DNA of 64,000 nucleotides from Pseudomonas sediminis (GCF_002741105.1 NZ_NIQU01000005.1:337149-401148), one strand, 5' to 3'; numbered from the stretch's first letter, positions 10,701-19,447 are shown. Translations and numbers: made by a program. The notes: generated from the letters alone by a model not told the origin.

Positions 10701-12689
10701 TCAAGCCTCTGCAGCTTCGATTTCCACCAGCAACTGGCGATTCTTCACCTGGTCGCCCTGGCTCACGCCGACGCGGCGAACGATGCCGTCGACGCCAGCC
10801 TTGAGCGGGTGCTCCATCTTCATCGCTTCCAGCACCACCAGCAGTTGCCCCTTGCTCACGCTGGCGCCCTCGGCGATCAGGACGTCGACGATGGCGCCAT
10901 CCATCGGTGCCTTCACCGCGCCGCTGCTGGCGGCGTTCTGGCCGCCGGCCGGTTCATGGGTGACATCAACCAGTTCCAGGTTGCCGTGCTCGCCATACAG
11001 CCACAGGTGCTCGCCTTCGATGTGGTAGGCCTGGCGGCGGCGCACGCCGTCCAGCTCCAGGGTCAGCCAGCGACCGTCGCTGGCCAGTAGGCGCAGGGAC
11101 AGCTGTTCTTCGCCACGACGCACGCAAAGGTGCGCTTGGGCGCCGCTGGCGAGCACGTCCAGCTCCACGGCGTGCCTGTGCTCGCCCTGCTTGAGGACGA
11201 AACGCCAGGGCGCGCTGCCGGCGCTGCGCCAGCCGGACAGGCCGGGCTGGTGCGCACGGGCGTCGGCCGAGACCTGATAGAGCAGGGCAGCGGCCATGGC
11301 CAGCTCGGCCAGGCTGGCGGTATGCGGATGCAGGCTGGGGTCATCCGCGAAATGCTCGGCGATGAATGCCGTGGTGGCGTTGCCGGCGGCGAACTCCGGG
11401 TTCTTGAGCAGGTTGGCGAGGAAGCGCTGGTTGCCGTTGACGCCGAGCAGCACGCATTGCTCAACGGCTCGTACCAGCTTGCGCCGGGCTTCGTCACGGG
11501 TTTCGCCGTAGGCGATGACCTTGGCCAGCATCGGATCGTAGAAGGGGGTGACGGCCTGGCCCTCGACCAGGCCGTGGTCGATGCGCACGCCGGCCAGCAG
11601 TTCGGGCTCCCAGCGCAGCACCTGGCCGGTTTGCGGCAGGAAGCCGGCGGCCGAGTCCTCGGCGTACAGGCGCACCTCCATGGCGTGGCCGGTGAGGCGA
11701 ATGTCGTCCTGCTGCAGTGGCAGGGACTGGCCTTCGGCTACGCGAATCTGCCAGGCCACCAGATCCTGCCCGGTAATCAGCTCGGTAACCGGGTGCTCGA
11801 CCTGTAGGCGGGTGTTCATTTCCAGGAAGAAGAACTCGCCGCTGGCGTCGAGCAGAAATTCCACGGTGCCGGCGCCGACGTAGCTCACCGAGGCTGCAGC
11901 CTTGACCGCCGCTTCACCCATGGCCTTGCGCAGCTCCGGCGTCATGACCGGGCAGGGCGCTTCCTCGACCACCTTCTGGTGGCGACGCTGCACCGAGCAG
12001 TCGCGCTCGCCGAGATAGACGATATTGCCGTGCTGGTCGCCGAAGACCTGAATCTCCACATGGCGTGGGCGGATCACCGCACGTTCGAGGATCAGCTCAC
12101 CGGAGCCGAAGGCGTTCTGCGCCTCGGAACGGGCGGTGCGGATCTGCCCCAGCAGTTCGGAGGATTGATGTACCAGGCGCATGCCGCGGCCACCGCCACC
12201 GGCGCTGGCCTTGATCATCAGCGGATAGCCGATACGCTCGGCTTCGCTGGCCAGGGTTTCGTCATCCTGGGCGGCGCCTTCGTAGCCGGGAATGCAGGGC
12301 ACGCCGGCTTCGAGCATGGCGATCTTGGACAGGCGCTTGCTGCCCATCAGGTGGATGGCTTCCACGGTCGGGCCGATAAAGACGATGTTGGCTGCTTCAC
12401 AGGCGCGGGCGAAATCGGCGTTCTCGGAGAGGAAGCCATATCCGGGGTGGATGGCGTCGGCGCCGGTCTTGCGCGCGGCGTCGATGATGGCGTCGATGCG
12501 CAGGTAGGACTGGTTGACCTGGGCCGGGCCGATGCACACGGCTTCGTCGGCGATCTGCACATGGCGGGCGTCGGCATCGGCCTCGGAGTACACGGCCACG
12601 GTGCGGTAGCCGAGCTCGATGGCGGTGCGCATCACCCGGCAGGCGATCTCGCCGCGGTTGGCGATCAGGATCTTGTTGAATGCGGGCAT
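10701..12689 (-). CDS. atuF: Geranyl-CoA carboxylase alpha (biotin) subunit AtuF
   Basis: Biotin carboxylase plus biotin carrier subunit of geranyl-CoA carboxylase, which carboxylates the gamma-methyl of cis-geranyl-CoA together with AtuC. The 662-aa product starts KILIANRGEIACRVM (biotin carboxylase N-domain). It contains the ATP-grasp glycine loop KASAGGGGRGM and the HVEIQVFGD and EMNTRLQVEH motifs. It ends in a BCCP domain with the biotinyl-lysine motif VVLEAMKMEHP. ATG at 12689 is chosen because the family begins with this motif. The overall architecture is the same as in LiuD (methylcrotonyl-CoA carboxylase), but the surrounding atu genes favour the geranyl-CoA enzyme. Confidence 0.93.
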   Translation of the reverse strand: MPAFNKILIANRGEIACRVMRTAIELGYRTVAVYSEADADARHVQIADEAVCIGPAQVNQSYLRIDAIIDAARKTGADAIHPGYGFLSENADFARACEAANIVFIGPTVEAIHLMGSKRLSKIAMLEAGVPCIPGYEGAAQDDETLASEAERIGYPLMIKASAGGGGRGMRLVHQSSELLGQIRTARSEAQNAFGSGELILERAVIRPRHVEIQVFGDQHGNIVYLGERDCSVQRRHQKVVEEAPCPVMTPELRKAMGEAAVKAAASVSYVGAGTVEFLLDASGEFFFLEMNTRLQVEHPVTELITGQDLVAWQIRVAEGQSLPLQQDDIRLTGHAMEVRLYAEDSAAGFLPQTGQVLRWEPELLAGVRIDHGLVEGQAVTPFYDPMLAKVIAYGETRDEARRKLVRAVEQCVLLGVNGNQRFLANLLKNPEFAAGNATTAFIAEHFADDPSLHPHTASLAELAMAAALLYQVSADARAHQPGLSGWRSAGSAPWRFVLKQGEHRHAVELDVLASGAQAHLCVRRGEEQLSLRLLASDGRWLTLELDGVRRRQAYHIEGEHLWLYGEHGNLELVDVTHEPAGGQNAASSGAVKAPMDGAIVDVLIAEGASVSKGQLLVVLEAMKMEHPLKAGVDGIVRRVGVSQGDQVKNRQLLVEIEAAEA

Positions 12690-12704
12690 CTTTGTGCTCC
12701 TGTG

Positions 12705-12786
12705 GGGCGATCCCCGGATTGCATCCGGGCTACGGTGTTCTGGCATGTGCGGGAGGGGCTACATGTCGCGGCTAAAGCCCCTCCCA
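12705..12786. repeat. REP-type palindromes in the atuE-atuF gap
   Basis: The gap holds two palindromic elements: a CCCGGATTGCATCCGGG unit near 12712-12730, and a longer hairpin whose arms GGGAGGGGCT (12751-12760) and AGCCCCTCCC (12776-12785) match perfectly. The sequence CGCGGCTAAAGCCCCTCCCA recurs in the atuF-atuG gap (about 10671-10690), so it is a dispersed element rather than operon-specific. Confidence 0.7.
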
Positions 12787-12791
12787 CAGGG

Positions 12792-13592
12792 TTAATCGGC
12801 AGCCCACTTCGGCTTGCGCTTCTGCAGGAAAGCCATGGTGCCTTCGACACCCTCGGCGCCGGTCACGGCTGCGGCGAACTGCTCGGCCGCGCGGTCGAGC
12901 AGCGGGCCGAGTGCTTCGTGTTCGCTGGCCAGCAGCAGGGCCTTGGTCTGGGCATTGGCCTGTGGCGCACACTGACGAATTTGCTCCAGGGTCTCGTCCA
13001 GTCGCTGTTGCAGCGCAGTCTCATCGTCCTCGCAGTAGTGCACCAGACCCAGTCGCAGCGCTTCGGCACCGTCGAAGCGGGCGGCGGTCAGGGCCAGGCG
13101 GCGTGCCTGAGTCAGGCCGATGCGGTGCACGACGAAGGGGGCGATCTGCGCCGGGAGGATGCCCAGTGTAGTTTCCGGCAGGCCGAACTTGGCGCCGCTG
13201 GCGGCGATGGCCACATCGGATACGCAGGCCAGGCCGAAGCCGCCGCCCAGCACCGCACCTTCCAGTACCGCTACCAATACCTGCGGCGCGGTCTGGGCCT
13301 CTTCCAGCAGCGCACCGAAGGCGCGGTTCAATTCGCGGTAAGCATCGCCACCCTTGGCGCGGGCACCGGCCATGTCCTTGATATCGCCGCCGGCGCAGAA
13401 ATGGCCGCCAGCACCGCGCAGAACGAGGGCGCGCACGTTCGGATCATGGCGCACGGCCTCCAGCGTGGCGCGCAGTTCGCCGACCATGGCCAGGCTCATG
13501 GCGTTGCGGCTGTCCGGGCGGTTGAGGGTGACGTGCAGCACGCCACCATCGAGGTTCAGCAGCAGGGTTTCGCAGTGGGGCAGATCGTTCAT
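12792..13592 (-). CDS. atuE: Isohexenylglutaconyl-CoA hydratase AtuE
   Basis: A 266-aa crotonase-fold enzyme expected to hydrate isohexenylglutaconyl-CoA, the product of geranyl-CoA carboxylase. Family marks are the CoA-binding LNRPDSRNAMSLAM segment, the oxyanion-hole stretch LRGAGGHFCAGGDIKDM, and GAVLGGGFGLACVSD. The start ATG at 13592 gives MNDLPHCETLLLN. The frame runs on upstream into a REP palindrome, which is translated in frame as MRRVSPALHRG and should not be taken as protein. It lies between atuD and atuF in the same order as in P. aeruginosa and P. citronellolis. Confidence 0.92.
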   Translation of the reverse strand: MNDLPHCETLLLNLDGGVLHVTLNRPDSRNAMSLAMVGELRATLEAVRHDPNVRALVLRGAGGHFCAGGDIKDMAGARAKGGDAYRELNRAFGALLEEAQTAPQVLVAVLEGAVLGGGFGLACVSDVAIAASGAKFGLPETTLGILPAQIAPFVVHRIGLTQARRLALTAARFDGAEALRLGLVHYCEDDETALQQRLDETLEQIRQCAPQANAQTKALLLASEHEALGPLLDRAAEQFAAAVTGAEGVEGTMAFLQKRKPKWAAD

Positions 13593-13606
13593 CGCATAGC
13601 CTCGGT

Positions 13607-13627
13607 GTAGGGCGGGTGAAACCCGCC
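13607..13627. repeat. Single REP half-element between atuD and atuE
   Basis: The same sequence as one arm of the palindrome at 14837-14857 (core GGGCGGGTGAAACCCGCC). The unit is itself partly self-complementary (GGGT-GAA-ACCC within it). It occupies most of the short atuD-atuE gap. Confidence 0.7.
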
Positions 13628-13646
13628 GCACGGGATGAATGGCAGG

Positions 13647-14807
13647 TCAGCCTTTCTTCTTCCCTGGCAGGATGCCCATCAGCTTGCAGATGATGCCGAG
13701 CATGATTTCGTCGGCGCCGCCGCCGATGCTGACCAGGCGCACGTCGCGGTAGGCGCGCGACACCGGGTTGTCCCACATGAAGCCCATGCCGCCCCAGTAC
13801 TGCAGGCAGGCGTCGGACACTTCGCGGCCCAGGCGGCCGGCCTTGAGCTTGGCCATCGACGCCAGCTTGGTCACGTCGCGGCCCTTCACGTACTGCTCGG
13901 TGGCCTGGTAGACCAGCGCGCGCAGGCACTCGATCTCGGTCTGCAATTCGGCCATGCGGAAGTGGATGACCTGGTTGTCGATCAGCGGTTGGCCGAAGGT
14001 GTGGCGCTGCTTGCAGTAGTCGATGGTGGTGTCGACGCAGTGCTCCAGGCCCTTGATCATGTTGGCCGCGCCGAACAGGCGCTCTTCCTGGAACTGCAGC
14101 ATCTGCATCATGAAGCCGGCGCCTTCGTGGCCGATGCGATAGCGCTGCGGCACACGCACATTGTCGAAGAACACCTGGGCGGTCTCGGAACTGCGCATGC
14201 CGAGTTTGTCCAGGTGCGGGCTGACGCTGACGCCCGGAGTCTTCATCGGCACCACGATCAGCGACTTGTTGACGTGCGGCTTGTCGTCACTGGTATTGGC
14301 CAGCAGGCAAATGAAGTCGGCCGACGGCGAGTTGGTGATCCACATCTTGCTGCCGTTGATCACATAGTCGTCGCCGTCCTTGCGTGCAGAGGTCTTCAGG
14401 CCCGCCACGTCTGAGCCAGCGCCGACTTCGGAGACGCCGATGCAGCCGACCATCTCGCCGGTGATGGCCGGACGCAGGAACGCTTCGCGCAGCTCATCGG
14501 AGCCGAAGCGTGCTAGGGCAGGGGTGCACATGTCGGTCTGCACGCCGATGGACATCGGGATGCCGCCGCAATGGATGGTGCCGAACTCTTCGGCGGCGAC
14601 GATGGAGTAGCTGTAGTCCAGGCCCATGCCGCCGAATTTTTCCGGTTTGGAGATGCCCAGCAGGCCCAGCTCGCCGGCCTTCTTGAAAATGTCGTGGATG
14701 GGGAAACGGCCTTCCTTTTCCCACTCATCGACGTGCGGGTTGATTTCCTTGTCGACGAAGTTGCGGACGGTGCGGCGGAGTTCTTCGTGTTCTTGGGTGA
14801 AGATCAT
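13647..14807 (-). CDS. atuD: Citronellyl-CoA dehydrogenase AtuD
   Basis: A 386-aa FAD-dependent acyl-CoA dehydrogenase that oxidises citronellyl-CoA to geranyl-CoA. It shows the FAD/substrate signature GCIGVSEVGAGSDVAGLKT, the WITNSPSADF segment and the C-terminal CLQYWGGMGFMWDNPVSRAYRD. Near the C-terminus, where many family members carry the catalytic Glu in a YEGT-like motif, this protein reads SIGGGADEIM. The base is therefore probably the Glu of the QEERLFGAANMI helix, as in isovaleryl-CoA and long-chain acyl-CoA dehydrogenases (inference). ATG at 14807 is used; the upstream in-frame extension translates REP sequence. Confidence 0.92.
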   Translation of the reverse strand: MIFTQEHEELRRTVRNFVDKEINPHVDEWEKEGRFPIHDIFKKAGELGLLGISKPEKFGGMGLDYSYSIVAAEEFGTIHCGGIPMSIGVQTDMCTPALARFGSDELREAFLRPAITGEMVGCIGVSEVGAGSDVAGLKTSARKDGDDYVINGSKMWITNSPSADFICLLANTSDDKPHVNKSLIVVPMKTPGVSVSPHLDKLGMRSSETAQVFFDNVRVPQRYRIGHEGAGFMMQMLQFQEERLFGAANMIKGLEHCVDTTIDYCKQRHTFGQPLIDNQVIHFRMAELQTEIECLRALVYQATEQYVKGRDVTKLASMAKLKAGRLGREVSDACLQYWGGMGFMWDNPVSRAYRDVRLVSIGGGADEIMLGIICKLMGILPGKKKG

Positions 14808-14836
14808 TGTTGTTGTGCTCCGTATCGAATGGGTCT

Positions 14837-14886
14837 GTAGGGCGGGTGAAACCCGCCGCATGCTTGGCGGGTTTCACCCGCCCTAC
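14837..14886. repeat. Perfect REP-type palindrome between atuC and atuD
   Basis: Two perfectly complementary 21-bp arms (14837-14857 and 14866-14886; core GGGCGGGTGAAACCCGCC) with an 8-base loop fill the atuC-atuD gap. It would form a very stable RNA hairpin in the atu messenger. There is no T tract, so it is more likely a processing or stability element than a terminator. Confidence 0.85.
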
Positions 14887-14888
14887 GT

Positions 14889-16505
14889 TTAAAATCTCGC
14901 GACGCCGAAACGGTTGGATTTCAACGGTCGCAGGTTGGCTTCGGCGCAGATATCCAGCAAGAAGCCCAGCAGCTTGCGCGTATCGCGCGGGTCGATCAGG
15001 CCGTCGTCCCACAGGCTGGCGGTGCCGTAGAGAGCCGTGGACTGGCTGTCGAGCTTCTGCGCTGTCACGGTTTCCAGCATGTCGAGCATTTTCGGATCGG
15101 CTTCCTTGCCTTCCTTGGCGTGCTTGTCCTCGGTGACGATGCGCAGCACCTTGCCGGCCTGGGCACCGCCCATCACGGCGGTGCGGCTGTTGGGCCAGGC
15201 GAAGATGAAGCGCGGGTCGAGGCCACGGCCGCACATGGCGTAGTTGCCGGCGCCGTAGGAGCCGCCAACGACGATGGTGAGCTTGGGCACCGTGGCGTTG
15301 GCCACGGCCTGGATCATCTTCGAACCGTGCTTGATCACGCCGTTTTGTTCCGATTCCGTCCCGACCATGAAGCCGGTGGTGTTGTGGAAGAACAGGATCG
15401 GCGTGTTGCTCTGCTCGCACAGCTGGATGAACTGCGCCGCCTTGGCCGCACCCTGCGGGGTGATCGGGCCGTTGTTGCCGATGAAACCGCAGGCCTGGCC
15501 TTCGATCTGCAGGTGACCGCAGACGGTCTGGCTGTCGAACTCGTTCTTGAAGTCGAGGAACTCGGAGCCATCGGCGATGCGCGCGATGATCTCGCGCACG
15601 TCGTAGGGCTTCTTGGCGTCGGCCGGCACCAGACCGAGCAGTTCCTCGGCCGGGTACAGCGGCTCGCGCCAGCTTTTCGCCGGACGCGCCGGCAACTGCT
15701 GGTTCCACGGCAGCATGGCGAGGATCTCGCGCGCCAGGCGCACGCCGTCGGCATCGTTCTCGGCCAGGTATTCGGCAGTGCCGGCGACCTGGGCGTGCAT
15801 CTCGGCGCCGCCGAGTTGCTCGTCGGTGGCGATCTCGCCGGTGGCGGCTTTCAGCAGAGGCGGGCCGGCGAGGAACATCTTGGCCTTGCCGCGTACCACT
15901 ACCACGTAGTCCGACAGGCCGGGCTGGTAGGCCCCGCCGGCAGTGCTGGAGCCGTGCACCACGGTGATCTGCGGCAGGCCCATGGCCGACATGCGCGCCT
16001 GGTTGGCGAAGCCGCGCGCGCCTTCGACGAAGATGTCGGCGGCGTAGTTGAGGTTGGCGCCGCCGCTCTCGGCCAGGGTCACCACCGGCAGTTTGTTCTC
16101 GAAGGCGATCTGCTGCAGGCGCAGGGATTTCTTCAGGCCCGTGGGGGAGATGGTGCCGCCCTTGATCGCGCTGTTGTTGGCGATCACCAGGCAACGCACG
16201 CCGGCGATATAGCCGATACCGGCGATCAGGCCGCCACCGGCCTGGCTGCCGTCCTTGTCGTCGTGCAGCTTGTAGCCGGCCAGCGAGGACAGCTCGAGGA
16301 AGGGCGCGCCGGCATCGAGCAGCAGGTTGATGCGTTCGCGCGGCAGCAATTGGCCGCGCTTCTCGAACTTGGCCTTGGCTTCCTGCGCCTTGTCGAGCAC
16401 CTTCTGCTCGACGTCGCGGAAGGCCGCGATGGCCGCCAGCATGGCGTCACGGTTCTGCGCGAAGGCTTCGCCATGCACATCGATTTCCGATTGGATCACG
16501 GGCAT
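14889..16505 (-). CDS. atuC: Geranyl-CoA carboxylase beta (carboxyltransferase) subunit AtuC
   Basis: A 538-aa carboxyltransferase that moves carboxyl from biotin on AtuF to geranyl-CoA. It has the two crotonase-like halves. The N-terminal half contains LAESGGANLNYAADIF and HGSSTAGGAYQPGLSDY. The C-terminal half contains FFHNTTGFMVGTESEQNGVIKHG, then VVGGSYGAGNYAMCGRGLDPRF, which forms the acyl-CoA and biotin oxyanion holes. It ends just before the palindrome that separates it from atuD and begins 5 bases after the atuB stop, so it is translationally close to atuB. Length and order match the P. aeruginosa protein. Confidence 0.93.
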   Translation of the reverse strand: MPVIQSEIDVHGEAFAQNRDAMLAAIAAFRDVEQKVLDKAQEAKAKFEKRGQLLPRERINLLLDAGAPFLELSSLAGYKLHDDKDGSQAGGGLIAGIGYIAGVRCLVIANNSAIKGGTISPTGLKKSLRLQQIAFENKLPVVTLAESGGANLNYAADIFVEGARGFANQARMSAMGLPQITVVHGSSTAGGAYQPGLSDYVVVVRGKAKMFLAGPPLLKAATGEIATDEQLGGAEMHAQVAGTAEYLAENDADGVRLAREILAMLPWNQQLPARPAKSWREPLYPAEELLGLVPADAKKPYDVREIIARIADGSEFLDFKNEFDSQTVCGHLQIEGQACGFIGNNGPITPQGAAKAAQFIQLCEQSNTPILFFHNTTGFMVGTESEQNGVIKHGSKMIQAVANATVPKLTIVVGGSYGAGNYAMCGRGLDPRFIFAWPNSRTAVMGGAQAGKVLRIVTEDKHAKEGKEADPKMLDMLETVTAQKLDSQSTALYGTASLWDDGLIDPRDTRKLLGFLLDICAEANLRPLKSNRFGVARF

Positions 16506-16509
16506 CGCC

Positions 16510-17379
16510 TTACTCCTGATCTTTCAGTACGTCGGGCACGTAGGCCCGGTGGAAACCGTTGTAGGACTCGCTGTTTTTCGCCTTGCCCAACGTCCAGGCA
16601 CGGGTGCCCTGGCTGGCGGCGCCATCGATGCGGATGGTGTTGCCGCTGATGAAATTGGCGCCCGGGCTGAGCAGGAAGACGATGGCCGCGGCCACCTCGG
16701 ACTCGCTGCCGATGCGTTGCAACGGCACGTGATCCTTGAGGTTGCGGATCATGTTCTTCATCGACTCGGGGTAGGTGTCCATGCCGCTGGAGGCGATCCA
16801 GCCCGGCGCTACGGCGTTGACCCGCACGCCGGCGTGGCCCCACTCGTAGGCGGCGGTCTTGGTGAAGTTCTCCATGCCGGCCCGCGCTGCCCCCGAATGG
16901 CCCATGCCGGGCATGCCGCCCCACATGTCGGCGAGCATGTTGACGATGCTGCCGCCGTGCTTGCTCATGCTCTGCAGGAAGACTTCCTTGGCTACCAGAA
17001 AGCCGCCCACCAGATTGGTGCGTACCACGGTCTCGAAGCCTTTCTGGTTGATGCCGATCAGCGGCGCGGGGAACTGGCCGCCAGCATTGTTCACAAGCTG
17101 GTGGATGCGCCCGCGTTCCTTGACCACCGCGCCGACCATGGCCTTCACGGCTTCTTCGTCACGGATGTCGCAGACCTGGAAGCTGGCGCTGCCGCTGTCC
17201 TCGAGAATCTCGGCGCAGGTCTTCTCCAGCTTTTCCTGCTTGCGCCCGACCAGCACCACATGGGCGCCCAGATGGGCCAGTTCGTGGGCCACGCAGCGGC
17301 CGATGCCGCTGCCACCACCGGTGACCAGGATGGTCTGTTCATTGAACAGGCCAGGTTTGAATACGGAGTCGTAGCTCAT
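16510..17379 (-). CDS. atuB: Atu-cluster SDR oxidoreductase AtuB
   Basis: A 289-aa SDR in the position of AtuB, proposed to oxidise citronellol or citronellal. The cofactor motif VTGGGSGIG (residues 19-27) and LVNNAGG are present. The catalytic Tyr-x-x-x-Lys is not: the aligned segment is GMGHSGAARAGMENFTKTAA, with Ser162 and Arg166 in place of Tyr and Lys. That pattern resembles peroxisomal trans-2-enoyl-CoA reductase and dienoyl-CoA reductase-like SDRs (family knowledge). Acting on a CoA thioester is therefore an alternative to the alcohol dehydrogenase role. It is tightly spaced between atuA (40 bases) and atuC (4 bases). Confidence 0.88.
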   Translation of the reverse strand: MSYDSVFKPGLFNEQTILVTGGGSGIGRCVAHELAHLGAHVVLVGRKQEKLEKTCAEILEDSGSASFQVCDIRDEEAVKAMVGAVVKERGRIHQLVNNAGGQFPAPLIGINQKGFETVVRTNLVGGFLVAKEVFLQSMSKHGGSIVNMLADMWGGMPGMGHSGAARAGMENFTKTAAYEWGHAGVRVNAVAPGWIASSGMDTYPESMKNMIRNLKDHVPLQRIGSESEVAAAIVFLLSPGANFISGNTIRIDGAASQGTRAWTLGKAKNSESYNGFHRAYVPDVLKDQE

Positions 17380-17419
17380 TGTTCTTGTTGTCCTGAGTGA
17401 TTGCGGTGCGCGTGGCGCG

Positions 17420-19225
17420 CTACGAGACGGTTGCAGTGTTCAGGCTGTCGGCCAGTGCCTTGGGCACCGGCACCGGGAATTCCAGCAGTTGCTGGGCGAA
17501 CGCCTTGCCCTGCGGGTCGATGCGCAAGCTGGCGACGCCGCCGCCACCCAGCGCGTTTTCCAGCAGGAAGTTGAGGCTGTGGCTGCCCGGCAAGTACCAG
17601 CGGCTGACGCGGCCTTGCTCGGCGTCCAGGGTATGCGCCATCCAGTTGGCCACGGCTTCGGGCGTCAGTGCAGCGGCTATCCACGCCAGGTATTCGGGCT
17701 TTCTGGCCATCACGCCGATGTTGCTGTGGTTGCCCTTGTCGCCGGAGCGAGCCACGGCTAGGCGGATCAGGGGGACGGCGGAGTCGGCTTCACCCAACGG
17801 TACGGGCAGGGCGGCTGGCGCACGAAGTTGGGCTGGGTTGAAGGCATCGATCTGGGGCAGGGCGACCGGCTGGCGCTCGCCGTCGATTTCGACGCTCAGG
17901 GCGCAGGCACTCTTGTCCACCAGGAAGCTGAACAGGCGGATCACCGGGTAGACGGTGGGGCGGCCACCGACGATGCCGGTCAGGCCCGGCGCCATGCCGG
18001 TGGCAGCCTGGGCGATCTCGCGGGAGAAGAGGATCAGCGCCTCTTTCTTGGCATGCCGTGCGGCGATCTTCACTACCACTTCGCGGCTGTATTTGCGGTG
18101 AGCATGGACGCCATAGGTGGCTTCGCTGCCGAGCAGCTCGACGCTGACTTCCTGGTAACGGCCCCAGCCGCGCTCGGCAAACATCTCTTCGGTCTTCTTG
18201 ATGATCGCATCGCTGACCCGTTCGGCCTTGGCCACGGCATCGATACCGGCAAGCAGGAAGCTGGCGGTGCAGCGGAAACCGTCCGGGTGCGTGGCACTGA
18301 CCTTGTACTGGTCGGTGGGCGGCAGGCCGCGTGCGCCCTGCAGCTGCACGCGGTTGTCGCCGACCTGGCTCAGCTCGACCTGGGTGAAGTCGCAGATCAC
18401 GTCCGGCAGCAGATAAGCGCGCGGATCGCCGATCTCGTAGAGCATCTGTTCGCCAACGGTAAAAGGCGTGACCAAGCCGCCGGAACCATCCGGCTTGGTC
18501 ACGACGAAACGGCCATCGTCCTCGACTTCGACGATGGGGAAGCCGATGTGCTCGTAATCCGGCACGTCGCGCCAGTCGGTGAAGTTGCCGCCGGTGCACT
18601 GCGCGCCGCACTCGATGATGTGCCCGGCCAGTGCGGCCTGGGCCAGCTTGTCGTAGTCGCTCCAGGCCCAGCCGAACTCGTGCACCAGGGCGGCGCTGAC
18701 CACCGCGCTGTCGACCACGCGGCCGGTGATGACGATGTCGGCGCCCTGCTGCAGCGCGGCGACGATGCCCGGTGCGCCCAGGTAGGCGTTGACCGAAACG
18801 CAGAAGGGCGGCAATGCGGCGCCAGTGAACATCTCGCGAGTACCGGCCTTGACCAACTCGCCGAGCTTGGGTTGCAGGTTGTCGCCGTGCAGCACGGCGA
18901 TCTTCAGGTTCACCCCGGCCTGCTCGCAGGCGGCGCTCAGGGCCGCAGCGCAGGCCATCGGGTTGACCCCGCCGGCATTACTGATGACGCGGGTTTGCTT
19001 CACCGCCAGCTCGCCCAGCAGCGGCGCGAGCACTTCGACGAAGTCACGGGCGTAGCCGTCGTCTGGCTTCTTCATGCGGGCGCCGGCCATGATCGACATG
19101 GTGATCTCGGCCAGGTAGTCGAACACCAGATAATCCAGTTCGGCGCCGCGAACCAGTTGAGCGGCAGCAGTGGAGGTGTCGCCCCAGAAAGCGGAGGCGC
19201 AGCCGATGCGTACGGTTTTGGTCAT
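17420..19225 (-). CDS. atuA: Acyclic terpene utilisation protein AtuA (DUF1446 family)
   Basis: A 601-aa protein of the AtuA/DUF1446 family, first gene of the operon and required for citronellol and geraniol use; its biochemical role is not settled. Visible features are the N-terminal [49 protein letters not shown] and [12 protein letters not shown] segments. A separate C-terminal domain starts with [15 protein letters not shown] and holds the [15 protein letters not shown] end. ATG at 19225 is the start that fits the family. The frame extends upstream through the operator region to 19378, which is clearly promoter sequence. Expression is expected to be repressed by AtuR. Confidence 0.93.
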   Translation of the reverse strand: MTKTVRIGCASAFWGDTSTAAAQLVRGAELDYLVFDYLAEITMSIMAGARMKKPDDGYARDFVEVLAPLLGELAVKQTRVISNAGGVNPMACAAALSAACEQAGVNLKIAVLHGDNLQPKLGELVKAGTREMFTGAALPPFCVSVNAYLGAPGIVAALQQGADIVITGRVVDSAVVSAALVHEFGWAWSDYDKLAQAALAGHIIECGAQCTGGNFTDWRDVPDYEHIGFPIVEVEDDGRFVVTKPDGSGGLVTPFTVGEQMLYEIGDPRAYLLPDVICDFTQVELSQVGDNRVQLQGARGLPPTDQYKVSATHPDGFRCTASFLLAGIDAVAKAERVSDAIIKKTEEMFAERGWGRYQEVSVELLGSEATYGVHAHRKYSREVVVKIAARHAKKEALILFSREIAQAATGMAPGLTGIVGGRPTVYPVIRLFSFLVDKSACALSVEIDGERQPVALPQIDAFNPAQLRAPAALPVPLGEADSAVPLIRLAVARSGDKGNHSNIGVMARKPEYLAWIAAALTPEAVANWMAHTLDAEQGRVSRWYLPGSHSLNFLLENALGGGGVASLRIDPQGKAFAQQLLEFPVPVPKALADSLNTATVS

Positions 19226-19262
19226 TGGAATTGGCCCGTCACACATTTGAGAAGGTGAGCCC

Positions 19263-19291
19263 ACACTACCAAGCAAGCGCTTGGTTGAAAA
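19263..19291 (-). promoter_or_regulatory. Candidate atuA promoter with operator in its spacer
   Basis: On the minus strand TTTTCA (19286-19291) and TAGTGT (19263-19268) are 17 bases apart. The palindromic operator lies entirely inside this spacer. The hexamers match consensus only moderately (4/6 and 3/6). Placement over the operator makes repression by occlusion easy to explain. Confidence 0.45.
19269..19284. promoter_or_regulatory. AtuR operator 1
   Basis: CCAAGCAAGCGCTTGG: perfect 6-bp arms CCAAGC/GCTTGG around AAGC, and an 18-bp near-palindrome when extended. It is the exact reverse complement of operator 2. AtuR is known to bind two inverted repeats in the atuA-atuR intergenic region of P. 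aeruginosa; assignment here is by position and symmetry. Confidence 0.8.
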
Positions 19292-19325
19292 GTGGCGAAA
19301 GACGACATTTCGGCCAAAAATGCGC

Positions 19326-19341
19326 CCAAGCGCTTGCTTGG
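19326..19341. promoter_or_regulatory. AtuR operator 2
   Basis: CCAAGCGCTTGCTTGG is the reverse complement of operator 1; the identity extends one base further, to 19342. It lies 57 bases from operator 1 (start to start) and overlaps the proposed atuR -35 element. A weaker related stretch (CAAGCAAGACAAGCACTTGC) follows at about 19368-19387. Confidence 0.8.
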
Positions 19342-19362
19342 TCAGCTGGCGCCGCATACATT
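19334..19362 (+). promoter_or_regulatory. Candidate atuR promoter
   Basis: TTGCTT (19334-19339) and TACATT (19357-19362) with 17-base spacing. The -35 lies within operator 2, which would allow autorepression. The hexamer match is modest. Confidence 0.4.
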
Positions 19363-19447
19363 TCATCAAGCAAGACAAGCACTTGCCGGCAGCATGAAGA
19401 ATTAATCAGAACAATCGCCGAGCAGGGCAATCAGGGGAGAAGTCAGC

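Noticed and set aside
11979..13610. 543-codon plus-strand frame opposite atuF and atuE
   Set aside because: It spans two well-supported minus-strand genes and the gap between them; its composition (Gly/Ala/His/Gln-rich) is typical of antisense shadow frames.
14725..16194. Arg/His-rich minus-strand frame overlapping atuC and atuD
   Set aside because: It is out of frame with atuC, crosses a REP palindrome and has the low-complexity Arg/Gln/His composition of a shifted frame.
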